64,000 nt of DNA from Dyadobacter luticola (lineage in GTDB: Bacteria > Bacteroidota > Bacteroidia > Cytophagales > Spirosomataceae), in contig NZ_VCEJ01000004.1 of assembly GCF_005860805.1 (NCBI RefSeq), forward strand, positions 1,426,001 through 1,490,000, written 5' to 3'. Positions 1 to 8,957 of the stretch are shown one piece after another; position 1 is the stretch's first letter, and each line of letters opens with the position of its first letter. A program made the position numbers and the translations under genes. The notes under the pieces are model-generated. The model did no database searches. It saw nothing but the letters and a program-made list of their open reading frames with translations, and had not been told where the DNA came from.

Positions 1-2
1 AG

Positions 3-401
3 GCGATCAAAATCTCTACGCCGGGTATTCAGCAAGTACGGCGTTTCAAGGATGCAAAAGGTTTTGTGGCAGATATGATCTTCAACATTGAAACCCCGCT
101 GGCTGGCAAGTCCACCATGATCGATCCCTATGATTTTACCAAAAATAAATCCTTTCCAGCGTCGTCCGAATACGAGGACCTGCTTGTGCCGATTTTTGAA
201 AAAGGAATGTTAACCTATACATTGCCCGACATTCACGAAACGCGTAAAAGGGTGAATAGTCAGCTTTCACATTTTTACAAGGGTATCAAACGCTTCGTGA
301 ACCCGCATACCTACCCGGTCGGGTTGGAGAAAGGGTTGTTTGATTTGAAAACGGAGCTGGTTTTGAGGCTGCGTGGGGATGGGCATTTGCCGGAGGCCTG
401 A
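3..401 (+). CDS. pncB: Nicotinate phosphoribosyltransferase, C-terminal part (5' end outside window)
   Basis: The reading frame is open from the window edge and shows the last 132 residues. Near its beginning is ISTPGIQQVRRF, which matches the phosphate-binding and catalytic stretch of nicotinate phosphoribosyltransferase. The enzyme joins nicotinate to PRPP (with ATP) to make nicotinate mononucleotide in NAD salvage, in the cytoplasm. The tail (SQLSHFYKGIKRFVNPHTYPVGLEKGL) also fits the family. It is partial only because the window starts inside it. It converges on the M16 protease gene, with a hairpin over its stop codon. Confidence 0.85.
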   Translation, partial: AIKISTPGIQQVRRFKDAKGFVADMIFNIETPLAGKSTMIDPYDFTKNKSFPASSEYEDLLVPIFEKGMLTYTLPDIHETRKRVNSQLSHFYKGIKRFVNPHTYPVGLEKGLFDLKTELVLRLRGDGHLPEA

Positions 402-412
402 GCCCCCGGCAA
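387..412. repeat. Hairpin over the pncB stop codon
   Basis: TTGCCGG at 387-393 and CCGGCAA at 406-412 form a perfect 7-bp stem, and more pairs are possible inside. The pncB TGA (399-401) lies in the loop. It sits between two converging genes. No T-run follows on either strand, so it is not a textbook intrinsic terminator, although it may still separate the transcripts. Confidence 0.5.
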
Positions 413-417
413 TCCTG

Positions 418-3228
418 CTATTTCTTTTCCGGCATCAGCACCACCTTGATGAAATTGTCATCATTAAAATACTTCTGCGCAGCTGCTTTCGTGCTGGCGA
501 CTGTGATGGATTTCAGAAGCTTGTCCTGCATGAAAATTTCGTCGAGGTCGTCGCCTAAATAGGTGTTATCATCTAGATAGTCCAGCCAGAAACTGTTGGT
601 TTTCAAAGCTGTTTCCGTTTTACGCCGGGTTTCTGCGACGAATTTGTCGATGTCTTTCGGATCGGCGCCATTTTGTTTGAGTTTGTTGATTTCTTGCAGC
701 GTCCGTTTTACCAGCTTGTCCACATTCTCTGGCCCGCAGCCAAATGCCACGCTCAGACGATAATGTCCGGTAGGAAATTTATCCGTAGACTCCGACACAC
801 CCACACCATACACGCCACTTTCTTCTTCACGCAGCGACTCGATCAGCTTGATCTGAAGAACTTCCTGCAGAGCTTCGATCTGAATGTTATTCTCAGGATT
901 GTATTCGTATTCGCCGCTGGAAACTAATGTTACGCGGCTTTTCGGTTCCAGTCCTTTGTAAACCGTCTTCTCGATTTTTCCTTTTGGCGGGAAAATGTTT
1001 GGATGCTTGAAAGTGTCGTCCCGGTCCGTAGAAGGCAGTCCGCCCAGGTATTTCTCGATCAGCGGCTTAATTTCCTCTGTTTTAAATGCGCCCACAATCG
1101 TGAAAACAAAGTCGGAAGCATCCGCAAAACGGTCTTTGTAAATCGCAACTGCACGGTCCAGACTCACCTTATCCACACTTTCAGGCTTCAAAGGTGCCCG
1201 TTTCGGGTTGTGGCTGGTCAATACTGCATTCAGCGAATCGGAATAAACTTTCTCCGGCGTCAGTGTTTTCTGCATGTTTTCCAGGTACGACTTCTGGTTG
1301 GCAAGTACACCTGCAACAACATCTGCATCTTTCCGCGGCTCGGTAAAATAAGCGTAAATCAGCTGTAATGTGGTTTCGAGATCCTTCGGATTGGTATTGC
1401 CGCCAATACCCTCAGTCAGTTCGCTCACATACGGCCCGGCATTTGCTGTTTTTCCGGCCAAAAATTTCTGCAACTGCGTCTGGTTATAAGGCCCAACTCC
1501 CCCCGATTGTACGAGATAGCTGGTGAAAATCCCGGTTTCACGCTCGTCAGGAAATAAGGAATATCCACCTTTCGCTGTGGCTTTGATCAGTATTTCGTCA
1601 TTTTTGAAATCGGTGGGTTTGAGCAGGACCTTCACGCCATTGGATAATGTCAACTCGGTCACGCCAAGCTTTTCCAATGTTTTTTCAGAAGTTACTTTTC
1701 CGGCTTTCGGCTCGGTTTTCAGCAGCGGAGAGTCCGTCACATCATCCACATAAGCCGTCACATCTTTACCGCCTTCTGCCAAGAGCCTCCTGATCTCGGC
1801 TTCCGTCGGCAGCTGATCTTTGGTTTTTTCGGCGCTCATAACTACCACAGCCCTGTTTTTGTCGGTAATGTACTTTTTTGCGAGTGCATTTATTTCCACC
1901 AGTTTCACGTCGTCCAGGTGTTTTTTTACAAACTCAAAATAAGCAGCGGCACCCATGTAAGGCTTGTCATGCAAGAAATGTTCGAGGTATTCCTGCACGT
2001 GATTCGACGATTTTGTCTTGTCCCTTTCCTTATAGTATTGCTCAATGTTGTTGAAGAAATCCTTCTTGGCGCGGTCGAGTTCTGGCTGCGTAAATCCAAA
2101 TTTCTGCACACGCGCATTCTCTTCCAGTAGCGCCGTTAATGCTGTTTTCATTGTTGAGGCATCCTTTGCCAAAGCGATCGAAGTATAGGAATCGAGGTTG
2201 CCCAGGAAATCGCCATACTGACTGCCACCATACAAAAATGGCGGATTGGCTTTTTGGGTCAACTCCTGCATCCGCTGGCCCATCATCGCGTTATATAGTT
2301 CCTGCGCGAAGTTGTTGCGGACATCCTGCAAGGTTTTTTCTTTGCTATTAGGCTGTTTATAAATGAGTTGGATCACATTCTGCGGATATTCAGGATCGGT
2401 TACGATCGCCACCCGGGTTTGTCCGTCCAGCGGAATGTCGTACTTAGTCCGCTTTTTAGGAGCCACGGGTGGTTTCATCGAGCCAAATTTCTCCGTGATC
2501 ATTGCTTCCACCTTTGCCACATCAAAATCACCTACTGCAATCACGGCCATCAGGTCAGGTCGGTACCAATCCTGGTAAAAAGATTTGATCGTCTCCGGCT
2601 TGAATGTTTTCAGAATGCTATCCTTTCCGATCGGCAGTCGCTCGGCATACCGGGAGTTATTGAGGATCATTTTCAGGTACTTATCCCGCATCCGCTGCTG
2701 CGCACCTCGTCCCAAACGTGATTCTTCCAGCACGACGCCACGTTCTTTTTCAATTTCTGCGGGATCAAGCAATGCACCGTGCGCCCAGTCTTCCAAAACC
2801 TGTAAGCCTTTGTCCAGCAGCCCGGCCGAATCCGTGGGAATCGGAAGCATATATACTGTTTCGTCAAAACCCGTGTAGGCATTCAAATCCGCGCCGAACC
2901 TGACACCGGTTTTTTGCAGGAAATTGACAAGCTCATTTTTAGGAAAATTCGTGGTACCATTGAAATTCATGTGCTCCATAAAATGCGCCAGACCTTGCTG
3001 TGCATCGGTTTCAAGCACCGAACCTGCCTTGACGGCCAGCCGTAATTCTGCCCGGTTTTTCGGTTCGGTATTTTTCTTAATGTAGTAGGTCAGACCATTT
3101 TTCAGGCGTCCCATTTTAACGTCCGGATCGAGCGGGACCTTCTGGGTGGCCAGTGTTTGAGAAAATGAGGGATTTATGAGGAAAACTCCCAGTACTGTGA
3201 CGTACAGAGCGACAAACGCCTTTTTCAT
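418..3228 (-). CDS. M16 (insulinase-like) zinc metalloprotease, exported
   Basis: A 936-residue protein if the start is the ATG at 3228, chosen because it opens directly on a signal peptide (MKKAFVALY... to about residue 24); an upstream in-frame ATG at 3270 would add 14 unlikely residues. The inverted zinc motif HFMEH is at residues 82-86, and a downstream EKERGVVLEE supplies the third ligand, as in pitrilysin/insulinase enzymes. The length fits the fused form with an active N-terminal and an inactive C-terminal half. It is expected in the periplasm or envelope, degrading peptides. The small lipoprotein gene lies 45 bp upstream on the same strand and may be co-transcribed. Confidence 0.88.
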   Translation of the reverse strand: MKKAFVALYVTVLGVFLINPSFSQTLATQKVPLDPDVKMGRLKNGLTYYIKKNTEPKNRAELRLAVKAGSVLETDAQQGLAHFMEHMNFNGTTNFPKNELVNFLQKTGVRFGADLNAYTGFDETVYMLPIPTDSAGLLDKGLQVLEDWAHGALLDPAEIEKERGVVLEESRLGRGAQQRMRDKYLKMILNNSRYAERLPIGKDSILKTFKPETIKSFYQDWYRPDLMAVIAVGDFDVAKVEAMITEKFGSMKPPVAPKKRTKYDIPLDGQTRVAIVTDPEYPQNVIQLIYKQPNSKEKTLQDVRNNFAQELYNAMMGQRMQELTQKANPPFLYGGSQYGDFLGNLDSYTSIALAKDASTMKTALTALLEENARVQKFGFTQPELDRAKKDFFNNIEQYYKERDKTKSSNHVQEYLEHFLHDKPYMGAAAYFEFVKKHLDDVKLVEINALAKKYITDKNRAVVVMSAEKTKDQLPTEAEIRRLLAEGGKDVTAYVDDVTDSPLLKTEPKAGKVTSEKTLEKLGVTELTLSNGVKVLLKPTDFKNDEILIKATAKGGYSLFPDERETGIFTSYLVQSGGVGPYNQTQLQKFLAGKTANAGPYVSELTEGIGGNTNPKDLETTLQLIYAYFTEPRKDADVVAGVLANQKSYLENMQKTLTPEKVYSDSLNAVLTSHNPKRAPLKPESVDKVSLDRAVAIYKDRFADASDFVFTIVGAFKTEEIKPLIEKYLGGLPSTDRDDTFKHPNIFPPKGKIEKTVYKGLEPKSRVTLVSSGEYEYNPENNIQIEALQEVLQIKLIESLREEESGVYGVGVSESTDKFPTGHYRLSVAFGCGPENVDKLVKRTLQEINKLKQNGADPKDIDKFVAETRRKTETALKTNSFWLDYLDDNTYLGDDLDEIFMQDKLLKSITVASTKAAAQKYFNDDNFIKVVLMPEKK

Positions 3229-3273
3229 TTTTCGAATTTTAATTTGATTGAATGGCGAGAAAGTTAACATAAA

Positions 3274-3738
3274 TTATTGAATGCTTTCAGGGCATGCGAG
3301 GCCTTTAAAGTCCAGCCCATTATCAAATTTTATCTTCGACAGGTCTTTAAATGTGGTAATGCTATCCGTTTCTGTCACATCACCAAAGCCTTCGGTCCAG
3401 CCTGAGCCATTTTTCAAAAACACCACTTCCCGCCTCGATTCCATGCCCTCCGAAGAAAATGTATAGTTGGCAAGCAATGTGTCACCGCGCATTTTGCCTT
3501 TGATCTTGCCCTGATTTTTATCTTTCTCGAAAAACGCATAAGACAATTCGCCGGTCACAATGCTGTCCGAAAGATTGATATGCAGAAATGCGGAATCTTT
3601 TTTTGCCTTATAAATAAAGCATTCATAGCCCTGAACCGGTTTTTCGGTTTCCTGTTTCTCCGAGGTGGAGTCAGATTTGGTATTGCATGAAATAAGAAAA
3701 GCACTACAAATGCAGGTCAAAAGAAGGTATTTTATCAT
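3274..3738 (-). CDS. Small lipoprotein of unknown function
   Basis: 154 residues with a lipoprotein signal peptide ending in LISC (Cys18), followed by a Ser/Thr/Lys/Glu-rich linker. The mature part alternates short beta-like stretches (YECFIYKAKKDSAFLHINL, VTGELSYAFFEKDKNQGKIKGKMRGDTLLANY). This resembles small lipid-anchored beta-barrel or META-like proteins common in Bacteroidota, but I recognise no specific family. It lies just upstream of the M16 protease on the same strand. Function unknown. Confidence 0.7.
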   Translation of the reverse strand: MIKYLLLTCICSAFLISCNTKSDSTSEKQETEKPVQGYECFIYKAKKDSAFLHINLSDSIVTGELSYAFFEKDKNQGKIKGKMRGDTLLANYTFSSEGMESRREVVFLKNGSGWTEGFGDVTETDSITTFKDLSKIKFDNGLDFKGLACPESIQ

Positions 3739-3825
3739 CTTGAAATTCGGGTTTTTTGAGAATTAAAGCTTGCCAAGATCTTCAAAAACATTTAAAACTG
3801 AAAGAACGGAAAAGCAAGTGAAGAA

Positions 3826-6798
3826 TTATTGTCTTTCCACAGAATCCAGTCTGGTAATTTCAATCACCTCGATCGTCAGAAACCCGAATTCGTCGACCAC
3901 TTTGCCGTAAATTTTGTAAACACCTTTCACCGAAAACTTAAATTTCGCAGCGACCGGCGGGAAATGTACCGTGTCGATAAAGTCGCCCCGCTGATCCAGA
4001 AAAGTGCCGAAATGCATGGTTTCACCTCGTGCCGTCCGTGTATTCTTTACCGCCACGAGATACCCATACTGAATGATCTCGCACCCGACATATTTGTGCA
4101 AATCCTGGCTCATGACGCTCGGCGGAAGCGGATATTTCAGCAATTCAAAAGGGCTGCAAAGCGGATATCCGAGTAATTCAATCTGGTCATAGGCGTCGTC
4201 GACCGGCGAAGAATGAAAGGTTGGCAATTCGAAATCCTTCACTTCGGTCTGGAAAAGATGCTTTTGCGGCGCCTTCACAGGCGTAGTACTCAGCCTGAAA
4301 TGCGCTTTCCAAAGCAATGTTTTCTTATCAATCCCCGTAAAACGAAATGCGTCAATGCGGATCAAAATCGTCAGCTGCTCGATTGAAATGGCAACGCGAT
4401 CAAGGAAATTGTTCATGGAAGTAAATTCCCCGTCAGCTTCCCGGGCCTCAATGATCCGCGCGATGGTTTTTTCTTCCATTTCGCTCAGAAATTGCATGCC
4501 CAGGTAAATGTTATTGCCTTCAATAATGGCTTGTGCAAAACTGTGGTTGACACAAGGCGGTAACACATTGGCGCCGAGCATTCTCGCCTCATGAATGTAT
4601 AGTTCCTGCGCATAGAACCCGCCGCCATTATTGAGCACGGCTACCATGAATTCCAGCGGATAATAAGCCTTCAAAAACAAGGTTTGATAACTTTCGACGG
4701 CGTAAGACGCAGAGTGTCCTTTCGCAAAAGCATATCCCGCGAAGCTGGCGATCTGGTCCCAAATGTCCTGTGCCATCTTGGAATCATAGCCCAATTCATG
4801 GCAGTTGCGGAAGTATTTTCGTTTTACCCGGTCGAATTCTTCCCGACCGCGGAATTTCCCGCTCATCCCGCGCCGGATCACATCGGCCTCAGCCAATGTG
4901 AGTTTTGCGAAAAGATGCGCCACCTTGATCACGTCCTCCTGATACACCATAATGCCGTATGTTTCAGGCATTAACTTCATCAGTTCGGGATGCGCTTCTG
5001 CGCGTCGATCTTCATACCGGTGCCGTAAAATATACTCGCGCATCATTCCGCTTTTAGCCACGCCGGGGCGAATGATGGAGCTCGCCGCCACCAGTCCCAG
5101 GTAATTATCCACTTCCAGTTTCCGCAAAAGCATCCGCATCGCTGGCGACTCGACATAAAAGCAGCCGATACATTGCGCCTGTTTGATCAGGTTATTGATC
5201 CTCGGGTCTTTCTTGAATTTTTTTACGTCATCAATGTCTATTTCAGCTTCTTTCGGGCGGTTATAGCGGATAATTTCCAGCGTTTCCTTGATTTTCGCCA
5301 AGCCTCTTTGTCCAAGAATATCATATTTATTCAGTCCCACATCCTCCGCGATCACCATGTCAAACTGGGTCGTCGGGAAGCCTTTGGGCGGCAGGTCCGT
5401 GGCTGTAAAATAATGTATCGGCCGCTCGGATATCAGGATGCCGCCTGCGTGAATGCTCAGATGGTTGGGCTGGTTATTTTCCTGAAAATAGCGCGCGTAT
5501 TTGAGGATCAGGGTGGCGTACTGGTCCAGCTTGTTCGGGTCATATTTGCCATCACTCAGCGCATCAATTTCGTAAGCCGGCAAACCAAAAACCTTCCCCA
5601 ATTCTCTCACTGCCGCGCTGTGCTGGAAAGTGTTATAAGTCGCCAGCAGCGATGCCTGACCATTTTTACCGAATCTTTCGAATATATGCCGCGTCACATC
5701 TTCGCGGTCGCGCCATGAAAAATCAATGTCAAAATCAGGCGGGTTTTTGCGGTACAAATTCATGAACCGCTCGAAATACAAATCGAGCTCAATCGGGTCG
5801 ACATTGGTGATATTGAGCAAATAAGCGATAATGCTGTTCGCGCCGCTTCCGCGCCCTACATAGTAATAACCTTTCCGGCGAGCATAGCTGGTAATGTCGT
5901 GGTTTACAAGAAAAAACGGGATATAGTTTTGTTTTTCAATGAGTTCCAATTCCATATTAAACCTGTCGAGAATGTCATCATTCACATTGGCCCCGTACCG
6001 GTAGCGCAGGCCGTCGCAAGCGAGCTGGTAAATGAGCTGGTAATCTTCCTGCCGGCTTTTGGTATAAAGCCGCAAGTTCTGATGTTCCCTTTCATCGCCA
6101 AATGTGAAGTGCACATGACATTCGGCCATGAGTTTTTCAGTGTTGTAAATAATATGGTCGACATCTTTGAAATGATATCGCAAGACTTTTTGCGGCATAA
6201 TTTGTTCACCTTCCTCCGCTGTCGCCGACACTGGAAGTTTCGCTAGAAGCGTATTTTCCGAAATTGCCCGCAGCAAGCGGTGCGCATTAAAATCTTTCTT
6301 GGACCGAAAACTGAGCGGCTGCATAATCACCAGCTTGTCTCGGAATTTGAAAAGCGGTGAAAAGGGGATCCGCGTCAGGTCTTTGGTGGATACGCCGATA
6401 TATTCATTGGGCAAAAGTAGTTGCCTGCCACTTCTCGCCAGTTTTTCAAAAGGATATATAAAGCTGACATTTTCCAGTTCAGCTGCCGGCGCCTCACTTG
6501 GAAGATCCTGTCCGGAATGCAGGTATCCCGACAGATACGCATTCATTTCCTGAAAACCCGTATTATTCCGTGCAATACCCACGAACTGCTGCTCGATCCC
6601 ATTCCGGAAATCGACACCCACAATCGGTCTGATGTTATGCCGCGGCGCCATGCGAATAAAATTCAGGCAGCCGGATGTATTATTAATGTCAGTCAATGCC
6701 ATATAGCCATACCCATTTTCGTGCCCCATCCGAAGCAGTTCCTCCTCGCTAATCATCCCATAACGAAGGCTAAAAAAAGAGTGACAGTTGAGTAGCAT
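3826..6798 (-). CDS. dnaE: DNA polymerase III alpha-like subunit (DnaE2/error-prone type)
   Basis: 990 residues, shorter than the roughly 1,160 of replicative DnaE. It begins with a PHP domain (LNCHSFFSLRYG) whose usual metal-binding HxH is replaced by NCH, suggesting the PHP site is inactive. The polymerase core has GRGSGANS (about 316-323) and the catalytic PPDFDIDF (353-360, Asp357 and Asp359), followed by the KGHSASYA region. The C-terminus stops soon after the OB-like region and lacks a long tau-binding tail. It lies 23 bp downstream of a DinB-family polymerase in one operon, divergent from an S24 repressor. This is the setting of damage-inducible error-prone DnaE2 enzymes, not of the replicative polymerase. 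The subgroup assignment is an inference. Confidence 0.85.
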   Translation of the reverse strand: MLLNCHSFFSLRYGMISEEELLRMGHENGYGYMALTDINNTSGCLNFIRMAPRHNIRPIVGVDFRNGIEQQFVGIARNNTGFQEMNAYLSGYLHSGQDLPSEAPAAELENVSFIYPFEKLARSGRQLLLPNEYIGVSTKDLTRIPFSPLFKFRDKLVIMQPLSFRSKKDFNAHRLLRAISENTLLAKLPVSATAEEGEQIMPQKVLRYHFKDVDHIIYNTEKLMAECHVHFTFGDEREHQNLRLYTKSRQEDYQLIYQLACDGLRYRYGANVNDDILDRFNMELELIEKQNYIPFFLVNHDITSYARRKGYYYVGRGSGANSIIAYLLNITNVDPIELDLYFERFMNLYRKNPPDFDIDFSWRDREDVTRHIFERFGKNGQASLLATYNTFQHSAAVRELGKVFGLPAYEIDALSDGKYDPNKLDQYATLILKYARYFQENNQPNHLSIHAGGILISERPIHYFTATDLPPKGFPTTQFDMVIAEDVGLNKYDILGQRGLAKIKETLEIIRYNRPKEAEIDIDDVKKFKKDPRINNLIKQAQCIGCFYVESPAMRMLLRKLEVDNYLGLVAASSIIRPGVAKSGMMREYILRHRYEDRRAEAHPELMKLMPETYGIMVYQEDVIKVAHLFAKLTLAEADVIRRGMSGKFRGREEFDRVKRKYFRNCHELGYDSKMAQDIWDQIASFAGYAFAKGHSASYAVESYQTLFLKAYYPLEFMVAVLNNGGGFYAQELYIHEARMLGANVLPPCVNHSFAQAIIEGNNIYLGMQFLSEMEEKTIARIIEAREADGEFTSMNNFLDRVAISIEQLTILIRIDAFRFTGIDKKTLLWKAHFRLSTTPVKAPQKHLFQTEVKDFELPTFHSSPVDDAYDQIELLGYPLCSPFELLKYPLPPSVMSQDLHKYVGCEIIQYGYLVAVKNTRTARGETMHFGTFLDQRGDFIDTVHFPPVAAKFKFSVKGVYKIYGKVVDEFGFLTIEVIEITRLDSVERQ

Positions 6799-6821
6799 AT
6801 TCTTAAAAAACGGACTAGTTA

Positions 6822-8051
6822 CTAAGCATTCCGGTGGGCCGGGATCATGGGCGGCTCACCGTTAAATGGGTTGCCCATGCTGGCAATGTTGGGGATGCCG
6901 ATGGTGGTGCCCCAACTTAAAATGGAGTTTCCGCGGTTATCGGTGCCGTACCGGTTTCTGATATAATCCATGGCCATATAAAGGTTCAGGCGTTCTTCTG
7001 TATCGTCAAATAGGTTGATCTGGTAATTTCCATTGACCAGGTCGCTGAAATGTACACCTACCAGCCTGACCATCATCCGGCGGTTGTGGAGCTGGTCAAA
7101 CAACCTTTCGATTTGCGGAATTAATAAATGATCCGCGGATGTGTAGGGGATCTTCACCTGTTTTGAAACGGTATTAAAATCAGAATAGCGGATTTTGACA
7201 GAAACGCAGGAGGTTAATTTGTCACCGGTACGGAGCTGATAGGCCAGATTTTCGCCCATCGCGCGCAACATTTCCCGAATTCGCTTGATATCCCCGGTGT
7301 CTTTGCCGAACGTCCTTTCATTTGAAATGGATTTTCGCTCGTGAAAAGGTACGATCGGCGAGTTGTCCAACCCGTTTGCGCGGTTCCATAGCAGCGTACC
7401 GTTTTTGCCCAGTATCTGCGTCATCATTTCCACCGGCATTTCCTGGATCGTTTTAATGTATTTCACGCCCATATCGTACAGGATCTTATTCGTTTTTTCA
7501 CCCACCATCGGGATCTTTTGTACGCGCATGGGTGCCAGGAAACTCTTTTCTGTTCCTGCATCTACTTTTCGCTGATTGTCGGGCTTGGCTTCTCCGGTGG
7601 CTACCTTGGACACGACCTTACTGGTGGAAAGCCCGAACGATATAGGGAGACCACTCTCTTTTTTAATGCGGGTCCTGAGGTCTGATGCGATCTGGAAACT
7701 ATTGAAAAACTTATCCATGCCAGATAAATCTGCGTAAAACTCGTCAATGCTCGCTTTTTCAAAAACAGGGACTGTTTGACTGATAATCTCGGATACTATT
7801 TTGGATTCTTTGGAATAAATGCCCGCCTCGCCTTTGATCACGATCGCCTCGGGACACAGGTTACGTGCCATTTTCATGGGCATGCCGGAATGCACACCGA
7901 ATGTCCGCGTCTCATAACTGCACGCCGCAACCACGCCCCGGTCGCCGGTGCCGCCCACCAGCACTGGCTTTCCGCGCAAGCGGTCATCGTGTTTTCGCTC
8001 AACGGATACAAAGAAAGTATCCAGGTCCATGTGTAAAATAGTACGATCCAT
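6822..8051 (-). CDS. dinB: Y-family DNA polymerase (DinB / Pol IV-like)
   Basis: 409 residues from the ATG at 8051, which starts exactly at MDRTILHMDLDTFF; an in-frame ATG at 8084 lies inside the operator/promoter region. The catalytic acidic residues are present: Asp9 (MDLDTFF) and Asp103-Glu104 (SIDEFYAD), so unlike ImuB this enzyme should be active. Steric-gate, thumb (MVGEKTNKILYDMG) and little-finger regions follow in order. YQINLF near the C-terminus looks like a beta-clamp binding motif (QxxLF). It should perform translesion synthesis. It is first in an operon with the DnaE2-like polymerase and carries palindromic operators in its promoter. Confidence 0.9.
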   Translation of the reverse strand: MDRTILHMDLDTFFVSVERKHDDRLRGKPVLVGGTGDRGVVAACSYETRTFGVHSGMPMKMARNLCPEAIVIKGEAGIYSKESKIVSEIISQTVPVFEKASIDEFYADLSGMDKFFNSFQIASDLRTRIKKESGLPISFGLSTSKVVSKVATGEAKPDNQRKVDAGTEKSFLAPMRVQKIPMVGEKTNKILYDMGVKYIKTIQEMPVEMMTQILGKNGTLLWNRANGLDNSPIVPFHERKSISNERTFGKDTGDIKRIREMLRAMGENLAYQLRTGDKLTSCVSVKIRYSDFNTVSKQVKIPYTSADHLLIPQIERLFDQLHNRRMMVRLVGVHFSDLVNGNYQINLFDDTEERLNLYMAMDYIRNRYGTDNRGNSILSWGTTIGIPNIASMGNPFNGEPPMIPAHRNA

Positions 8052-8125
8052 TGGAATATTTACTAATTGATGGATTAATTCCAAATATATGGAACATATC
8101 CATGAGTTTAAAGGAATTATTCCAA
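8051..8125. promoter_or_regulatory. Operator array GGA-N5-TCC between dinB and the S24 repressor
   Basis: Three 15-bp palindromic sites follow one consensus, WTGGAAWWWTTCCAW: 8070-8084 (ATGGATTAATTCCAA), 8089-8103 (ATGGAACATATCCAT) and 8111-8125 (AAGGAATTATTCCAA). A degenerate fourth copy is at 8051-8065 (TTGGAATATTTACTA). Centres are 19, 19 and 22 bp apart, about two helical turns. The sites cover the dinB -7 box and sit just upstream of the repressor -7 box. Inferred to be the binding sites of the divergent LexA-like protein. Confidence 0.75.
8082..8089 (-). promoter_or_regulatory. -7 box of the dinB-dnaE operon
   Basis: On the minus strand this reads TATATTTG, a match to the Bacteroidota TAnnTTTG box. 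A TTTA occurs 19 bp upstream at the -33 position, and the dinB ATG is 30 bp downstream. It is overlapped by the second palindromic operator site. Confidence 0.55.
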
Positions 8126-8134
8126 AATATTTTC

Positions 8135-8142
8135 TATCTTTG
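8135..8142 (+). promoter_or_regulatory. -7 box of the S24 repressor gene
   Basis: TATCTTTG matches TAnnTTTG. It lies 45 bp upstream of the chosen ATG at 8188 and just downstream of the third operator site (8111-8125), which fits autorepression. No clear -33 TTTG is seen at the usual distance. Confidence 0.5.
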
Positions 8143-8187
8143 AAAAGTGTTTATGTATCGATCTTTTTTACAATTCGGAGAGTCAGG

Positions 8188-8952
8188 ATGCAAATCGAGG
8201 AAGAATTCAAACGTTTCAAGCAGGTTAGGGAAGAATTAGGTTTAACGCAATCAGGTTTTGCTGATGAGCTGGGCATCGGCGCCACCACAGCCGACATTGA
8301 GCGCGGCCGGACCCGCATTCCTGGTCAGGCAGTGAAGGAGCTTTTAAAAAAATACCATATCAATCCGCTCTGGCTTTTCGGCGACAGTGCGCAGAAACAT
8401 TTATACTCTGATAAAGTTTCGGTTACGCCAAAGGTAGTCACAGTGGATAATGCTGGTAAAGAGAACATTGTGCTGGTTAATGCAAAGGCTGCCGCCGGTT
8501 ATCCTAATAATATCGGTGATGCGCAGTGGTTCGAAAGCCTGCCTGCATTCAGTATCCCGCTTCCGGAGTTCCGTAATGCTACATTCCGCGGTTTTCAGGT
8601 AGATGGCGATAGTATGCAGCCAGCGCTACATTCTGGTGAATGGATTGTTGGAAAGGCGCTGGATGACTGGGATAACCTCAGCAGCAAGCAAATGTATGTG
8701 GTGGTGACGGTCGATAGTATTCTCGTCAAAAAGATCCAGAAAGAGGCCGATTCCCAGTTCATCAATCTCATTTCACTCAATCCGGAATACATGCCCATCC
8801 GCGTCGACCGCAATGATATCCGGGAAATCTGGCTCGTCAACAGTAAGTTGACCTTTGATCTGGAATCAGGCGGTAAGGAAGTAAGTCTGCAGGGATTGTA
8901 TCAGGAAATGAAGGAGATGCGGGCGGAGATGAAGAAGCTGGTGAAGGGGTAA
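8188..8952 (+). CDS. LexA-like transcriptional repressor (XRE HTH plus S24 peptidase)
   Basis: 254 residues from the ATG at 8188 (MQIEEEFKRF); an earlier in-frame ATG at 8089 lies inside the operator array and is unlikely. Residues about 9-57 are an XRE-type helix-turn-helix (LGLTQSGFADELG...). The S24 half has a likely Ala103-Gly104 self-cleavage site (KAAAGYP), catalytic Ser142 (VDGDSMQP) and Lys181 (SILVKKI). A short charged helix ends the protein (EMKEMRAEMKKL). Such proteins cleave themselves when stimulated by RecA-ssDNA. Divergent placement next to dinB-dnaE argues that it controls these polymerases, whereas prophage repressors of the same family sit beside phage genes that are absent here. 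Confidence 0.88.
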   Translation: MQIEEEFKRFKQVREELGLTQSGFADELGIGATTADIERGRTRIPGQAVKELLKKYHINPLWLFGDSAQKHLYSDKVSVTPKVVTVDNAGKENIVLVNAKAAAGYPNNIGDAQWFESLPAFSIPLPEFRNATFRGFQVDGDSMQPALHSGEWIVGKALDDWDNLSSKQMYVVVTVDSILVKKIQKEADSQFINLISLNPEYMPIRVDRNDIREIWLVNSKLTFDLESGGKEVSLQGLYQEMKEMRAEMKKLVKG

Positions 8953-8957
8953 TATTC

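Noticed and set aside
5173..5718. 181-codon plus-strand frame inside dnaE
   Set aside because: A mirror frame of a gene with clear polymerase motifs; its translation matches nothing.
6822..8051. ImuB rather than an active DinB
   Set aside because: ImuB lacks the catalytic acidic residues, whereas here DLDTFF and SIDE are intact.
8089..8187. Longer N-terminus for the S24 repressor (ATG at 8089)
   Set aside because: The ATG lies inside an operator palindrome and over the opposite promoter, and the added residues (rich in Phe, Ile and Tyr) are unlike any XRE regulator start. A -7 box at 8135 would begin transcripts downstream of it.
8188..8952. Prophage repressor
   Set aside because: No phage, integrase or excision genes are nearby; the divergent neighbours are DNA polymerases.
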